From Deltaproteobacteria bacterium (GTDB lineage: Bacteria > Myxococcota > JACRCW01), in NCBI GenBank assembly GCA_016218805.1, contig JACRCW010000092.1:1-64000 (forward strand): a stretch of 64,000 bases of DNA, written 5' to 3'. This document shows, piece after piece, positions 35,466-44,728 of the stretch. Below the pieces are notes generated by a model. That model saw only the letters and a list, made by a program, of their open reading frames with translations, ran no database searches and was not told the DNA's origin. The position numbers and the translations under genes are program-made. Numbering within the stretch: the first letter of the stretch is position 1; every line of letters begins with the position of its first letter.

Positions 35466-36729
35466 AGCGCTGCGCGTGCTGGTCCTGTCGTGCTCGTCAC
35501 GCACCAACGGCGAGCTGACCATGGTGCTGGACTGGGCGGCGCGCCTCCGTCTCCCCGTGGGGCTGCACGTGGCCTGTGGCCCGGGCAGCGTGGCGCTGGC
35601 CGCGCGCTCCGGCGCGCGCGTGCACACCTATCCGCAGGTGGGCGCCGGCCTGGCGCGCCGGCGGATCCTGGAGACGGTTGCGCGGGTCCGTCCGGACGTC
35701 GTCATCATTGCGGACCTGGCGCTGGTGCACCTGTCCACGGAGTTGGGGCCCGGGCTGCTGCCGTTGCTGCCCGCGCTGGCCGCATCCGTGCCCACCGTGG
35801 CGCTGGACCTGTATGACTGGGACCGGAATTACCCGGAAATGGACACGTGGGGTACGCGGTTGCACGCGGCATTTCCACCGGTTCCTTCCGCCGTGGGCCG
35901 GCTGCTTCCCTGCCCCGTGCACGCCCCCGGCCCGTCCACGCCCGGGCGCGGCCGTTACGCCGTGATGGCGGACCGCGGGCCGGTGTCGGCCGCCGCCCGC
36001 CAGGACGCCCGTGACCGCCTGGCGCTGGGTGACGCGCCGGTACTGCTGTGGACCACGTCCCCGTGGCAGCACCCCGTGGACAGCGCCATGCGGATGGCGC
36101 CGCACCAGCACGTGGTCCCGCAGTCCGCCACCGGTGCGCGCGTTTTGACGCATCTACCCGCCTACCTGCTGCGGCTGCTGGACCGGGCTGCCCGCCGCGT
36201 TCCCGGACTCACGCTGCTGCACGTGGGACCGCAGCGGTTCCCGGTCCCGGCGGACGTGACCACCCTGGTCTACCGGCACCTTGCCAGTCTTCCGCCGCCG
36301 GACTTTGAAGCCGCGCTTTCCGCCGCGGACGTCTTTTTCAGCGTGAATTGCCCGGCCTCCTCCGCCATCCGCGCCACCACCTTCCGGCTGCCCGTGCTCA
36401 CCGCCATGCAATCCCGCACCGTGACCGCCCCCCCCAGCGACCCCGACCTGGCGCGCTACTCCGACGACACTTTGGGCGGCTTCCCGTTTGCGGTCTGGCC
36501 CGTTGGCCTGCACCACACCGTCCACGCCCTGCTGCGGGACAACCCGTTCCGCGACATGCAGCAATTCACCGATATCCTGGATCCGGAAGCGCTGGTTGAC
36601 AGCGTGGTGACGCTGCTCCGTCCAGATGCCGCGGACTCGCTGCGCCACGCGCAGCACGTGGCCTGGCGCCGCATCACGGAGAGCGCGGGTGATCCGGACC
36701 AGGCGCTCGCTGCTGCACGGATGAGCTGA
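35458..36729 (+). CDS. DUF6365-like glycosyltransferase-fold protein (copy 1)
   Basis: A 423-residue protein coupled to the TylF methyltransferase by an 8-bp overlap. It looks like a two-domain glycosyltransferase-B-type fold: an N-terminal strand LVLSCSSRTNGELTMVLDW, then LDLYDWDR, PGRGRYAVMADRGP, HVGPQRFPVPAD, and a C-terminal AADVFFSVNCPASSAIRA with FAVWPVG and LRDNPFR. These blocks recur in the paralogue at 44729-45961 and resemble, from memory, DUF6365 proteins in actinobacterial clusters. The donor and acceptor are unknown. Confidence 0.68.
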   Translation: MAEALRVLVLSCSSRTNGELTMVLDWAARLRLPVGLHVACGPGSVALAARSGARVHTYPQVGAGLARRRILETVARVRPDVVIIADLALVHLSTELGPGLLPLLPALAASVPTVALDLYDWDRNYPEMDTWGTRLHAAFPPVPSAVGRLLPCPVHAPGPSTPGRGRYAVMADRGPVSAAARQDARDRLALGDAPVLLWTTSPWQHPVDSAMRMAPHQHVVPQSATGARVLTHLPAYLLRLLDRAARRVPGLTLLHVGPQRFPVPADVTTLVYRHLASLPPPDFEAALSAADVFFSVNCPASSAIRATTFRLPVLTAMQSRTVTAPPSDPDLARYSDDTLGGFPFAVWPVGLHHTVHALLRDNPFRDMQQFTDILDPEALVDSVVTLLRPDAADSLRHAQHVAWRRITESAGDPDQALAAARMS

Positions 36730-36914
36730 AGGGATTGGCTGCGCCCACGCCAGCGGCGCCGCCTCGCTCCTCTCTGGTGACACCTGTCACCCGCGCGTGA
36801 CGGCCCGCGCTCCGTCGCTGTTCCGTCGCCAACGGGTCAACGGCAAGGCTGCGCCGCGCGCGGGAGTGTGGCAGAAGGGCAACCGGTGGCGGGGATGCAC
36901 CGGGGAGCAATCAC

Positions 36915-37841
36915 GTGACAACTCAATTGAGCCGAATGGTGCTCGCGACCTGCGCGGGCGTATTGCTGGCGGGTGGCGCGGCGGCGCAGAGCGCCCCGGA
37001 GGCCGCCGCCAAGCCTGCGGCACTGGCACCCACCGTGGCGGTGTTCCAGCTCAACGCGGAGCGCGTGGAGACCAGCGTGGCCAAGCTGGTCACAGACACG
37101 CTGGTGGGCGAGGTGCGGCGCGCCGGCAACTTCAGCCGGGTGCTGGCCAGCAGCGACATGGATGCGCTGCTGGGACTCGAGCGCCAGAAGCAGATGATGT
37201 CCTGCTCGCTCGACAACTGCATGGCCGAGCTCGCCGGCGCGCTGGGCACGGACTACCTGCTGGCGGGGAGCATTGGTGAACTGGGCGGGACCTACCTGGT
37301 GAACCTCAAGTTGCTCGACGTGCGGAGGGCCATGGCGGTGGCGGTGGTCAACCGCCGGTCGCCGTCCCAGGGCACCCTTCCCGACACGGCGATCCGCGCA
37401 GGCTACGACCTGCTTGCCGAGGCCAAGTTGCTGCGCGAGGCGGTGGAACCACCCGCGCCACAGCCCGCCACTCCCGTCGCTGCAGCCGCGCCGCCGCCGG
37501 CCGGCACCGGGGCGAAGGACGGCGCGCGGGAGGGTGCGTCAGGCGGCAGCGACTCCGGCGGTCCCAGCTTTGCGTTGATTGGCGCGGGAGCGGCTGCGCT
37601 CGGCGTGGGGTTGGCGGGGCTGCCGCTTACCGTGCTCATGGTGGTGGCCGCCGTGTTGACGGTGGTGTTGCCGTATTTCGTTCTTTACGTGCCCACGCCC
37701 GGCCTGCCGTACGCCGCGCGCGCGGCGGCGTTTCCCGTCGGGGCGGGCGCGCTGGGAGTGGTGGCTGGCGTCGTATTTCTTGCCGGCCTGGGGCTGGGCG
37801 CGGCCGGAGTTGCGCTGCTGGCGAAAGGATTCATGGGATGA
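36915..37841 (+). CDS. CsgG/TolB-like secreted-then-membrane protein
   Basis: A 308-residue protein. After a signal peptide (cleaved near GGAAAQS), residues about 35-155 form an alpha/beta domain like the CsgG, FlgO or LpoB group, with TVAVFQLNAERV, SDMDALLGLERQ and GTDYLLAGSIGELGG. A Pro/Ala/Gly linker follows, then three or four membrane helices. It could assess envelope state or help export. Its stop overlaps the next gene as ATGA. GTG 36915 is the start. The 185 bp upstream hold nothing recognisable. Confidence 0.68.
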   Translation: MTTQLSRMVLATCAGVLLAGGAAAQSAPEAAAKPAALAPTVAVFQLNAERVETSVAKLVTDTLVGEVRRAGNFSRVLASSDMDALLGLERQKQMMSCSLDNCMAELAGALGTDYLLAGSIGELGGTYLVNLKLLDVRRAMAVAVVNRRSPSQGTLPDTAIRAGYDLLAEAKLLREAVEPPAPQPATPVAAAAPPPAGTGAKDGAREGASGGSDSGGPSFALIGAGAAALGVGLAGLPLTVLMVVAAVLTVVLPYFVLYVPTPGLPYAARAAAFPVGAGALGVVAGVVFLAGLGLGAAGVALLAKGFMG

Positions 37842-40657
37842 GAAACCTCCGCACCTTCACGTCCTGGGTGGTGCTTGGCACGGCGGTCCTGGCCGGGTCC
37901 AACCTGGCATGCTCGGGCCCGCGTTGCGCGGGGAATCCCGGTGATTGCCCGGATTCATACAGCTGCGTGGATGGTCGCTGCACCGCTCCGGACGCGTCCG
38001 GCAGCAGCTCCAGTTCATCCAGCAGCGGCGGCTCCGGCGGGGCGTCGTCGTCTTTGTCCGGCTCCTCCGGCGGAGCCAGCAGCAGCGGGCCGGCGCCGTC
38101 TTCTTCCGGGGGCGCCATCGCGTGCACACCGGGCGCCTCCATCCGCCTGTCTCCCGCGGCGTTCATTGGCGGCAATGCGGTGGCGGAGAACGGCGGGCGG
38201 GCCACCTTCAGCGTGTGCGTGGGGCAGGCGCCCGTGGCCGACGTGGCCGTGCTGTTGCAGTCCCAGAGCCCGCGGCTGGTGGCGGAGCCCGCGTTGCTGG
38301 TGTTCACACCGGAAGACTGGAACACGCCGCAGAACGCGGACGTGGTGGGCGTGGATGACAGCCGCGTGAATGAGTCCACGGAAGCAACGGCCACCTTGAC
38401 CGCCACGATCATTTCCGACGACGCGGCCTTTGCCGGCGCACCGGCGCGGACGCTGGCGGTTGAGATGGTGGACGACGAGCACCGCGAAGTGCGCTTCCAG
38501 GTGGTGGGTACCCCGTCCGTGGTGGAGGGCGCGTCCGTGGAGTTGGACGTGCGCCTGGGTGCGGCGCCGGCCAGCGGCACCAGCGTGGAGATTCAGCTGG
38601 CGGGCGTGGACAGCGGCGGCATTGCGGTGCCGGACCTGAGCGTGGCGCCGGCAACGCTGGTGTTCACGCCGGGGGACTACAACGAGCTGCGCCGGATCAC
38701 CGTGTCCGCTGCGCAGGATGACCTGGCGGAGGCGGCGCAGTCCCTCCAGGTACGCGCGCGGGTGGGGGACGCCAACACGGACGATCCGTTGTGGGACGAG
38801 GTGGCGGACGCGTTCCAGCCGCTGGCGGTGTCGGACGATGATCCCGCGGAATTCGTGACGGTTGGCGCCGACGCGCTCAGCCTGGTGGAGAATCCCGCCC
38901 AATCGGTTTCGTTTGGTGTGCACCTGCGCAGCCGCCCGGGTGGGACCGTCAATGTGGCGCTGTCCATTCCCACGGCGGGTGCCCTGGGCACGCTGGCTGG
39001 CACCACCCTGGTGTTCACCCCGGCGGATTGGGACCAGGACCAGCCGGTCACCATCCACGGCGTGGCGGAGGACGGGAACAACTCGCCCAACCTCCCGTTT
39101 GACGTCGTTGGTACGGCCAGCGGTGATGTGCAGTTCAGCGGCGCCACGTTCACGGTCGCCGTTTCCAGCGTAGAGGATGACGTGAAAGACCTGCAGCTCA
39201 CCATCACGGGCGGCGCGGCCCTGCTGGAGGGCGAGACCCGTACGCTCACCATCACCCCAACGCTTGCCCCGTCCGCCGGGGTCACGGTGCAGGTGAGCTC
39301 GGCCTCCCCGGTGCTGACGGTCAACGGCGGCGCCTCCGCGTCAGCCAGCATTGCCTCCGGCTCCACGTCCCCCGCCACGCTCACTCTCTCCGCCCCGGAT
39401 GACGCGGTGGTCCGGCCCGCCGAAGACGTGGTCCTCCAGGTCGTCGTCACCAGCGCGGACCCGGAATACCAGGGGCTGGCGCCGGCCGTCCCAGTGATCC
39501 GCGTGTCTGACCGCGACCAGCCCGAGCTGGTGATCAACGTGGCGTCCAACCCGCTGCCCGTCCCGGAAACCGGGGGAATTGCCACGTTCACCGTGGCGCT
39601 GGCGCGGCAGCCCACGGACGAGGTGGTGCTCATCGGCAGTTTCACCGCGGGCGCCGTGCCCCAGGCCAGCACCACCAGCTTCCCGCTCACGTTCACCACC
39701 GCTGATTGGAACGTGCCGCGCACGGTGACGCTGACCGGCCTGGACGACGCCATTGACGATGATGGCGCCGCGTTCCAACTGCAGATCCGTCCCGATCCCA
39801 CGACCGTTGATCCCGTCTACGCGACGCTGGCGGAGGTGGCGGTGAACCTGACCTCCTCCGCGAACGACGACACCGCCGGCGTGACGGCGAGCCAGGCCAC
39901 CGTCCTGGTGAATGAGGCGCACACCAAGGCGGACTCATTCACGGTGCGGCTCACGAGCCAGCCGTTGCAAGCCGTGCACTGCACGCTTGCCCCAAGCATC
40001 CAGGGCGCCGTGAGCCTCCAAACGGTTTCCGTTGATTTCACGCCCGCCAACTGGTCCAGCGCGCGCACGGTCAGCGTACAGGGCATTGCGGACGCCAACC
40101 CGGTTGGCGGCAACCGCACCGCCACCATTGCGGTGGATTGCGAGGACGCCAACGGCGGCTATTCGGTCTCCGCCGCCGTCACGGCGACGGTGGTCGGCGA
40201 TTTCCGGCTGGTGCTGACCACCAACCCGCTCGCCAGCGGGGCGTTCACGCTGACCGCCGCGGACAACGCGTGCCGGGCCGAGTTCGCGAGCAGCCGCGCC
40301 TTTGTCTACCACTCCGCCACGCGCGCGCTGGACCGCTCGTGGATCGTCCAGGACTGGGCCACCTACCGGTACATGGATTCGCGGGACACCTACCGCGCCA
40401 TCTGGCAAGTGAACGGAACCGGCGGCATCACGGTGCTGGACGCCCTGACGTCCGTCTCCACGCCGTACTGGACCGGCCTCACCACGGTGATCCTCCGCGG
40501 CCTGGAAGGCAGTGACAATTGCCTGGACTGGGCCAGCAGCAGCAGCGGCCGGAACGGCAAGGCCGGCAACGGCAACAGTTCCACCGTGGGCCAGCTGGGC
40601 GGGACCAACATCCCGTGCAATGCCAGCACGCTGCGCCTGCTGTGCGTGGGGCAGTAA
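37838..40657 (+). CDS. Lipoprotein with Calx-beta-like repeats and a DUF1554-like end
   Basis: The 939-residue product begins with a signal peptide and lipobox (SNLAC), then a Ser/Gly/Ala linker. At least five repeats of about 100-115 residues each end in an F-T-x2-[DN]W/Y-x3-x-VTV-x-G-x-DD motif typical of Calx-beta-like surface domains. The C-terminal 140 residues (CRAEFASS, SDNCLDWASSSSGRNG, NASTLRLLCVG) resemble DUF1554, known from Leptospira and myxobacterial lipoproteins. It likely binds a polysaccharide or protein at the surface. It is coupled to the CsgG-like gene. Confidence 0.78.
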   Translation: MRNLRTFTSWVVLGTAVLAGSNLACSGPRCAGNPGDCPDSYSCVDGRCTAPDASGSSSSSSSSGGSGGASSSLSGSSGGASSSGPAPSSSGGAIACTPGASIRLSPAAFIGGNAVAENGGRATFSVCVGQAPVADVAVLLQSQSPRLVAEPALLVFTPEDWNTPQNADVVGVDDSRVNESTEATATLTATIISDDAAFAGAPARTLAVEMVDDEHREVRFQVVGTPSVVEGASVELDVRLGAAPASGTSVEIQLAGVDSGGIAVPDLSVAPATLVFTPGDYNELRRITVSAAQDDLAEAAQSLQVRARVGDANTDDPLWDEVADAFQPLAVSDDDPAEFVTVGADALSLVENPAQSVSFGVHLRSRPGGTVNVALSIPTAGALGTLAGTTLVFTPADWDQDQPVTIHGVAEDGNNSPNLPFDVVGTASGDVQFSGATFTVAVSSVEDDVKDLQLTITGGAALLEGETRTLTITPTLAPSAGVTVQVSSASPVLTVNGGASASASIASGSTSPATLTLSAPDDAVVRPAEDVVLQVVVTSADPEYQGLAPAVPVIRVSDRDQPELVINVASNPLPVPETGGIATFTVALARQPTDEVVLIGSFTAGAVPQASTTSFPLTFTTADWNVPRTVTLTGLDDAIDDDGAAFQLQIRPDPTTVDPVYATLAEVAVNLTSSANDDTAGVTASQATVLVNEAHTKADSFTVRLTSQPLQAVHCTLAPSIQGAVSLQTVSVDFTPANWSSARTVSVQGIADANPVGGNRTATIAVDCEDANGGYSVSAAVTATVVGDFRLVLTTNPLASGAFTLTAADNACRAEFASSRAFVYHSATRALDRSWIVQDWATYRYMDSRDTYRAIWQVNGTGGITVLDALTSVSTPYWTGLTTVILRGLEGSDNCLDWASSSSGRNGKAGNGNSSTVGQLGGTNIPCNASTLRLLCVGQ

Positions 40658-40664
40658 CAGCGCG

Positions 40665-41987
40665 TCACACCAGCCCCAGCGCCGCCGCCGCTGCCCACCC
40701 GATGGACCCGACGATAAGCCCCCCGATCAGCGTGAGAATCCCGCTGGTGAGACTGGGGTGCCGGTCCACAAAGTGCAGGGCCTCATTGAGGACGCGCTTG
40801 GTGGCGGTGATCTGGCATTGCACGTGGATCTCCCCCCGCAACGCCACCTGCAGCGCATCAATCATCTGGTCCACGCTCTGGAAACGCCGCGCGGGGTCCT
40901 TCACCGTGGCCCGGTCCGCGAAATACAGCAATTCCGCCGGGGCGTGTGCACGGCCCCACGGGGAAACGTGCTGCGGCGGCAGGGAGACGTTCTTGGCTCC
41001 GTCCAGCACCTCCTCCAGCGTGCTGCGGCCGTCCAGGTAGTGCCGCGCCGTGAGCAACTCGTGGAACAGCACGCCCAGCGCGTAGATGTCTGAGCGCTCG
41101 TCAACGGCGGCGTTGTCCCCGCGTGCCTGTTCGGGTGACATGTACGCTGGCGTCCCCACCAGCGTCCCCGCCACCGTCTGCCACGCGTCCCGCGTGACCG
41201 TCTCCGCCAGTTGCAGCCGGTCACGGGGGTCGTCCGCGTTGCCGCGCACGCGCTTGGCCAGCCCCCAATCCATGACCACAACCTCGCCGAACGGACCCAC
41301 CATGATGTTGGCCGGCTTGATGTCCCGGTGGATGATGCCCTGCGCATGCGCGTACTGGATGGCGCGCAGCACGCCCATGAACACCTGCACGCGCACCGTG
41401 ACGGGGAACCGGGCCAGGTACGCGGCATCCCCGGCCGCCAGCTTCCCAATCACCTGCTCCAGCGTCTCACCCTCCACGTGTTTCATGGCAAAGAAATACT
41501 GGCCGCGGTCATCCACTCCCACGTCGTGAATGGGCACAATGTTGGGGTGCTCCAGCCTTCCCACGGTGCGCACCTCCTCAACAAAACGCGCCACGGAGCC
41601 CGGGTGCAGCTGGTCCGCGCGGATGCGCTTGACGGCGATGTTGCGGTCAATGTCGCGGTCATGGACCAACAGCACCTCACCCATGCCACCCGCACCCAGC
41701 AGGCTCTTCTCCTCAAAGCGTTCCCCGGCAGGCGGGTGCCAGCGGGGTTGTGCGCCGCGCACCTCCAACTGGGGCAGCACGCGCATCCGCGTGGTGGTGG
41801 TGCCGCCGGACAACACCGGCGGTGGCGCCGGAGGGAGCGGCCGGCCGTCCGCCAGCGTGTCCGCATAGGACAGGGTGGTCACCTGGCGCGCGGCGGGCGC
41901 GTCCAGCGTCACGGCGTTGGCCGCGGCCGGTGCCGGCGCCTTGTCCAGCGTGGCAACCAGGCGGGGATCAAGGGGGGCGTTGCTCAT
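40665..41987 (-). CDS. Ser/Thr protein kinase, membrane-anchored
   Basis: A 440-residue Hanks-type kinase. After a ~90-residue Pro/Ala-rich lead, the kinase core shows GAGGMGEV (Gly loop), AVKRIRADQ (Lys), HRDIKPANIMV (catalytic loop), DWG in place of DFG, and GTPAYMSPEQ. One hydrophobic segment near the C-terminus (LTLIGGLIVGSIGWAAAAALG) anchors it. ATG 41987 is preferred because AAGGAG lies 8 bp upstream. It is the last gene of a four-gene minus-strand run starting at 45961. Targets may include the FHA proteins elsewhere in the window, but nothing shows this. Confidence 0.9.
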   Translation of the reverse strand: MSNAPLDPRLVATLDKAPAPAAANAVTLDAPAARQVTTLSYADTLADGRPLPPAPPPVLSGGTTTTRMRVLPQLEVRGAQPRWHPPAGERFEEKSLLGAGGMGEVLLVHDRDIDRNIAVKRIRADQLHPGSVARFVEEVRTVGRLEHPNIVPIHDVGVDDRGQYFFAMKHVEGETLEQVIGKLAAGDAAYLARFPVTVRVQVFMGVLRAIQYAHAQGIIHRDIKPANIMVGPFGEVVVMDWGLAKRVRGNADDPRDRLQLAETVTRDAWQTVAGTLVGTPAYMSPEQARGDNAAVDERSDIYALGVLFHELLTARHYLDGRSTLEEVLDGAKNVSLPPQHVSPWGRAHAPAELLYFADRATVKDPARRFQSVDQMIDALQVALRGEIHVQCQITATKRVLNEALHFVDRHPSLTSGILTLIGGLIVGSIGWAAAAALGLV

Positions 41988-42011
41988 GATGGGTCTCCTT
42001 GGAAACACAAC

Positions 42012-43055
42012 TCAGTGCTTGCGGAAGTCCAGCAGGCCGTAGGTGTCGCCGTGGATGGCCGCGCGGATGAAATCCTGTCCCAGGAAGTCATGCGGGAATC
42101 CCATGGAAACCTGGCTCACCCGGTCCAGCCGGGCCCGTTGCTCGTCCGGGATGGTGAAATCCAGCGCCCCCAGCGAATCCGCCAATTGTGGCGCTTTTCG
42201 TGCGCCGACGATGGGAATCACCAGCGCGTGGCGCTGCCGCAGCCAATTGAGCGCCACCTGCGCCGGCGTCTTCCCCAACTCGTCCGCAATCTTCTTCACC
42301 TCCACCGCCACAGCGATGGTCTCCGCATTCACCCGCGCCCCGCCCACGGCGGCGCGCTTGGAATCCAGCCGGTGCAGCTTGCTGGCGGGAGCGTTGTACT
42401 TGCCGGTCAGCACGCCGGCCCCCAGGGGCGCCCACGCCAGCACGCCCAGTCCCAGCGCCAGCGCCATGGGAATGAGTTCGCGCTCCACGGTGCGCTCAAT
42501 AAGGCTGTATTCCACCTGCAGGCCAATGAAGCGGCTCCACCCGCGCAGGTCCGCAATGGTGTTGGCCTGCGCCACCACCCAGGCCGGCGTGTCCGAGACG
42601 CCCACGTAAAGCACCTTGCCGGCCCGCACCAGGTCATCCAGGCCGCGCATGACTTCGTCCACGGGGGTGGTCCCGTCCCACGCGTGCATCCAGAACAGGT
42701 CCACGTACTCCGTCCGCAACCGCCGCAGGCTGGCCTCCAGCGCCTGCACCATGTTCTTGCGGTGGTTGCCGTGCGCATTGGGATCATCGGTCCGCGTGGA
42801 CAGCGTGTACTTGGTGGCGACGACAAAACGCTCCCGGTCGCCCTCCATGAACTCGCCCACCATCTGCTCGCTCTGGCCTTCCGTGTACTTGTTTGCCGTG
42901 TCAATGAAATTGCCGCCTTTTGACACGTACAGGTCCCACACCTTCCGGCACACATCCTTGTTCTCGCCAAATCCCCATGCCTCGCCAAACGTCATGGTTC
43001 CCAGCGCGAGTTCGCTGACCCGCAGGCCACTCCGTCCCAGCAGCTTGTAGCGCAC
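42012..43055 (-). CDS. Aldo/keto reductase
   Basis: A 347-residue NAD(P)H-dependent reductase of carbonyl compounds. The (beta/alpha)8 family signs are GNFIDTANKYTEGQSEQ with catalytic Asp and Tyr, ATKYTLS with the Lys, HAWDGTTPVDEV with the His, and PIVGARKAPQL late in the barrel. It lies between the kinase (24 bp) and the N-acyl-D-amino-acid deacylase-like gene (18 bp). The substrate is unknown. Confidence 0.9.
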   Translation of the reverse strand: MRYKLLGRSGLRVSELALGTMTFGEAWGFGENKDVCRKVWDLYVSKGGNFIDTANKYTEGQSEQMVGEFMEGDRERFVVATKYTLSTRTDDPNAHGNHRKNMVQALEASLRRLRTEYVDLFWMHAWDGTTPVDEVMRGLDDLVRAGKVLYVGVSDTPAWVVAQANTIADLRGWSRFIGLQVEYSLIERTVERELIPMALALGLGVLAWAPLGAGVLTGKYNAPASKLHRLDSKRAAVGGARVNAETIAVAVEVKKIADELGKTPAQVALNWLRQRHALVIPIVGARKAPQLADSLGALDFTIPDEQRARLDRVSQVSMGFPHDFLGQDFIRAAIHGDTYGLLDFRKH

Positions 43056-43073
43056 GCCGCCTCCGTTCCCTTG

Positions 43074-44726
43074 TCAGACCACCCTGCCCGGCCGCTCCTG
43101 CGTGTACGTTCCCTGGCGGATCACCCAGCGTCCGTTCACCATCACATCATCCAGCCCGCGCGCGTGGTGCACGTAGCGGGCGCGCCCGCCGGGCAGGTCA
43201 TGCGCCTGCTCCTCCGGCCCGCGCGCCACGGTGGCCGGGTCCAGCAACACCAGGTCCGCAAAGTTCCCGGCCCGCACGCGGCCGCGCCCGGCAATTCCAA
43301 ACGCATCCGCGGGCCGCGACGTCACCAGCTCCACCGCGCGCTCCAGCGTGAAATCACCGCGTTGGCGCACGAACCGTTCCAGCAGCAGCGTGGTGTCACC
43401 CGCGCCGCAGAATTGCGCGTAGTGCGCGCCGGCATCAGACACGCCCACCAGCATTCCCGGGCGTTCCATGAGGCGCGCCACCACGGCCTCATCCGCGTGC
43501 CAGGCGCCCACAATCCGGAACTCCGTACGGAGGCCATCCGCCAGGGCAATCTCCAGCAGCGTCTGGGAGATCATCTGGTTGCGCTCGCGCGCCACGTCCG
43601 CCAGCCGGCGGCCGGCCAGCGGCGCGTTCACCTCGGAATGGACCTCGCCCATGACGGCGTATTCCAGCAGCGGTGCGATGAGCATGCCTTCAAAGATGAG
43701 GCGGGTCCGGACCGCCGGGTCATTCATGGCGGCCATGCGGTTGGGGAGCGGCAGGCGCATGACCTCCATCCAACCCGGCAGCACAAACAGCACAAACGAC
43801 GCGGCATCCAGCCGCAGGTTCAGGTCAAACGGGCGGGGGCAGGTCTGTCCGCGCAGGCGCGCGCCCAGGGCGTTCTCCGCGTCCATCGTCGCCAGGGTGT
43901 CCCGCAGCAGCGCCGGCACCTGCGGGACGTCAATCACCGGCCCAAACGTCACGGTGATGTCCGCGTCCCGGGAGATGGCGGCCAGTTCGGCCAGGGCGTG
44001 GACCTGTTGCGAGAGGTCCATGAAGTTGGGCACGCCCTGGATGATGCGGCCGCCTGCCGCGCGCAGCGCCCGCGCCAGTGCCAACCGCTCCGGCGGCGCT
44101 GCCAGGCGGGACGGTGCGGGACGCAGGTGCTCATCCACGTCCAGCCAGGAGAATGAGATGCCGCAGGCGCCGCCCCGCACCGCGCGCGCCAGCAGCGCGC
44201 ACAGGGTGTCCACCTCCGCCGGCGTGGCGGCGCGCTCCTGTGACGCCGCGCCCATCACGTGGTGCCGCAGTGTGGAGTGCCCCACCAGCGCCGCCACGTT
44301 GGGCCCCAGGCCATCCGCAAGGAAACGCAGGTATTCCGGCGTTTCCTCCCAGCCCCACGGCACGCCCGCCTCAAAGTCAGACGCGCGAATGTCCTCAATC
44401 TGCTCAAACATGGCGACGAGCTTGCCGCGGCCTGCGCGGCTCACGGGCGCCAACGATAGCGAGCAATTCCCGATGACCACCGTGGTGACGCCGTGCTCCA
44501 TGGATGGGGTGGCCAGCCGGTCCCAGCACAGCTGCGCGTCGTAATGCGTGTGCACGTCCAGGAACCCCGGCGCCACAACGCGGCCGCTGGCATCCACGGT
44601 GTCCGCACCGCGCAGCTCCGGCCCCACTTCCACAATGCGGTCACCCTCCACGGCAACGTCCGCGCGGACAGGCGCAGCGCCCGTGCCGTCCACCACCGTG
44701 CCACCCGCAATGACGGTCCGCGCCAC
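43074..44726 (-). CDS. Amidohydrolase, N-acyl-D-amino-acid deacylase-like
   Basis: A 550-residue metal-dependent hydrolase of amidohydrolase family 3. The HTH motif (VHTHYDAQLCWD near residue 60) binds metal, and Cys of GNCSLSLAP matches the metal-bridging Cys of D-aminoacylases. Other family blocks are GISFSW, SDAGAHYAQF and GRVRAGNFADLVLLDP. The best call is a D-aminoacylase or a relative such as a dihydropyrimidinase-like hydrolase. It starts 2 bp after the stop of the DUF6365-like gene. Confidence 0.85.
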   Translation of the reverse strand: MARTVIAGGTVVDGTGAAPVRADVAVEGDRIVEVGPELRGADTVDASGRVVAPGFLDVHTHYDAQLCWDRLATPSMEHGVTTVVIGNCSLSLAPVSRAGRGKLVAMFEQIEDIRASDFEAGVPWGWEETPEYLRFLADGLGPNVAALVGHSTLRHHVMGAASQERAATPAEVDTLCALLARAVRGGACGISFSWLDVDEHLRPAPSRLAAPPERLALARALRAAGGRIIQGVPNFMDLSQQVHALAELAAISRDADITVTFGPVIDVPQVPALLRDTLATMDAENALGARLRGQTCPRPFDLNLRLDAASFVLFVLPGWMEVMRLPLPNRMAAMNDPAVRTRLIFEGMLIAPLLEYAVMGEVHSEVNAPLAGRRLADVARERNQMISQTLLEIALADGLRTEFRIVGAWHADEAVVARLMERPGMLVGVSDAGAHYAQFCGAGDTTLLLERFVRQRGDFTLERAVELVTSRPADAFGIAGRGRVRAGNFADLVLLDPATVARGPEEQAHDLPGGRARYVHHARGLDDVMVNGRWVIRQGTYTQERPGRVV

Positions 44727-44728
44727 GC

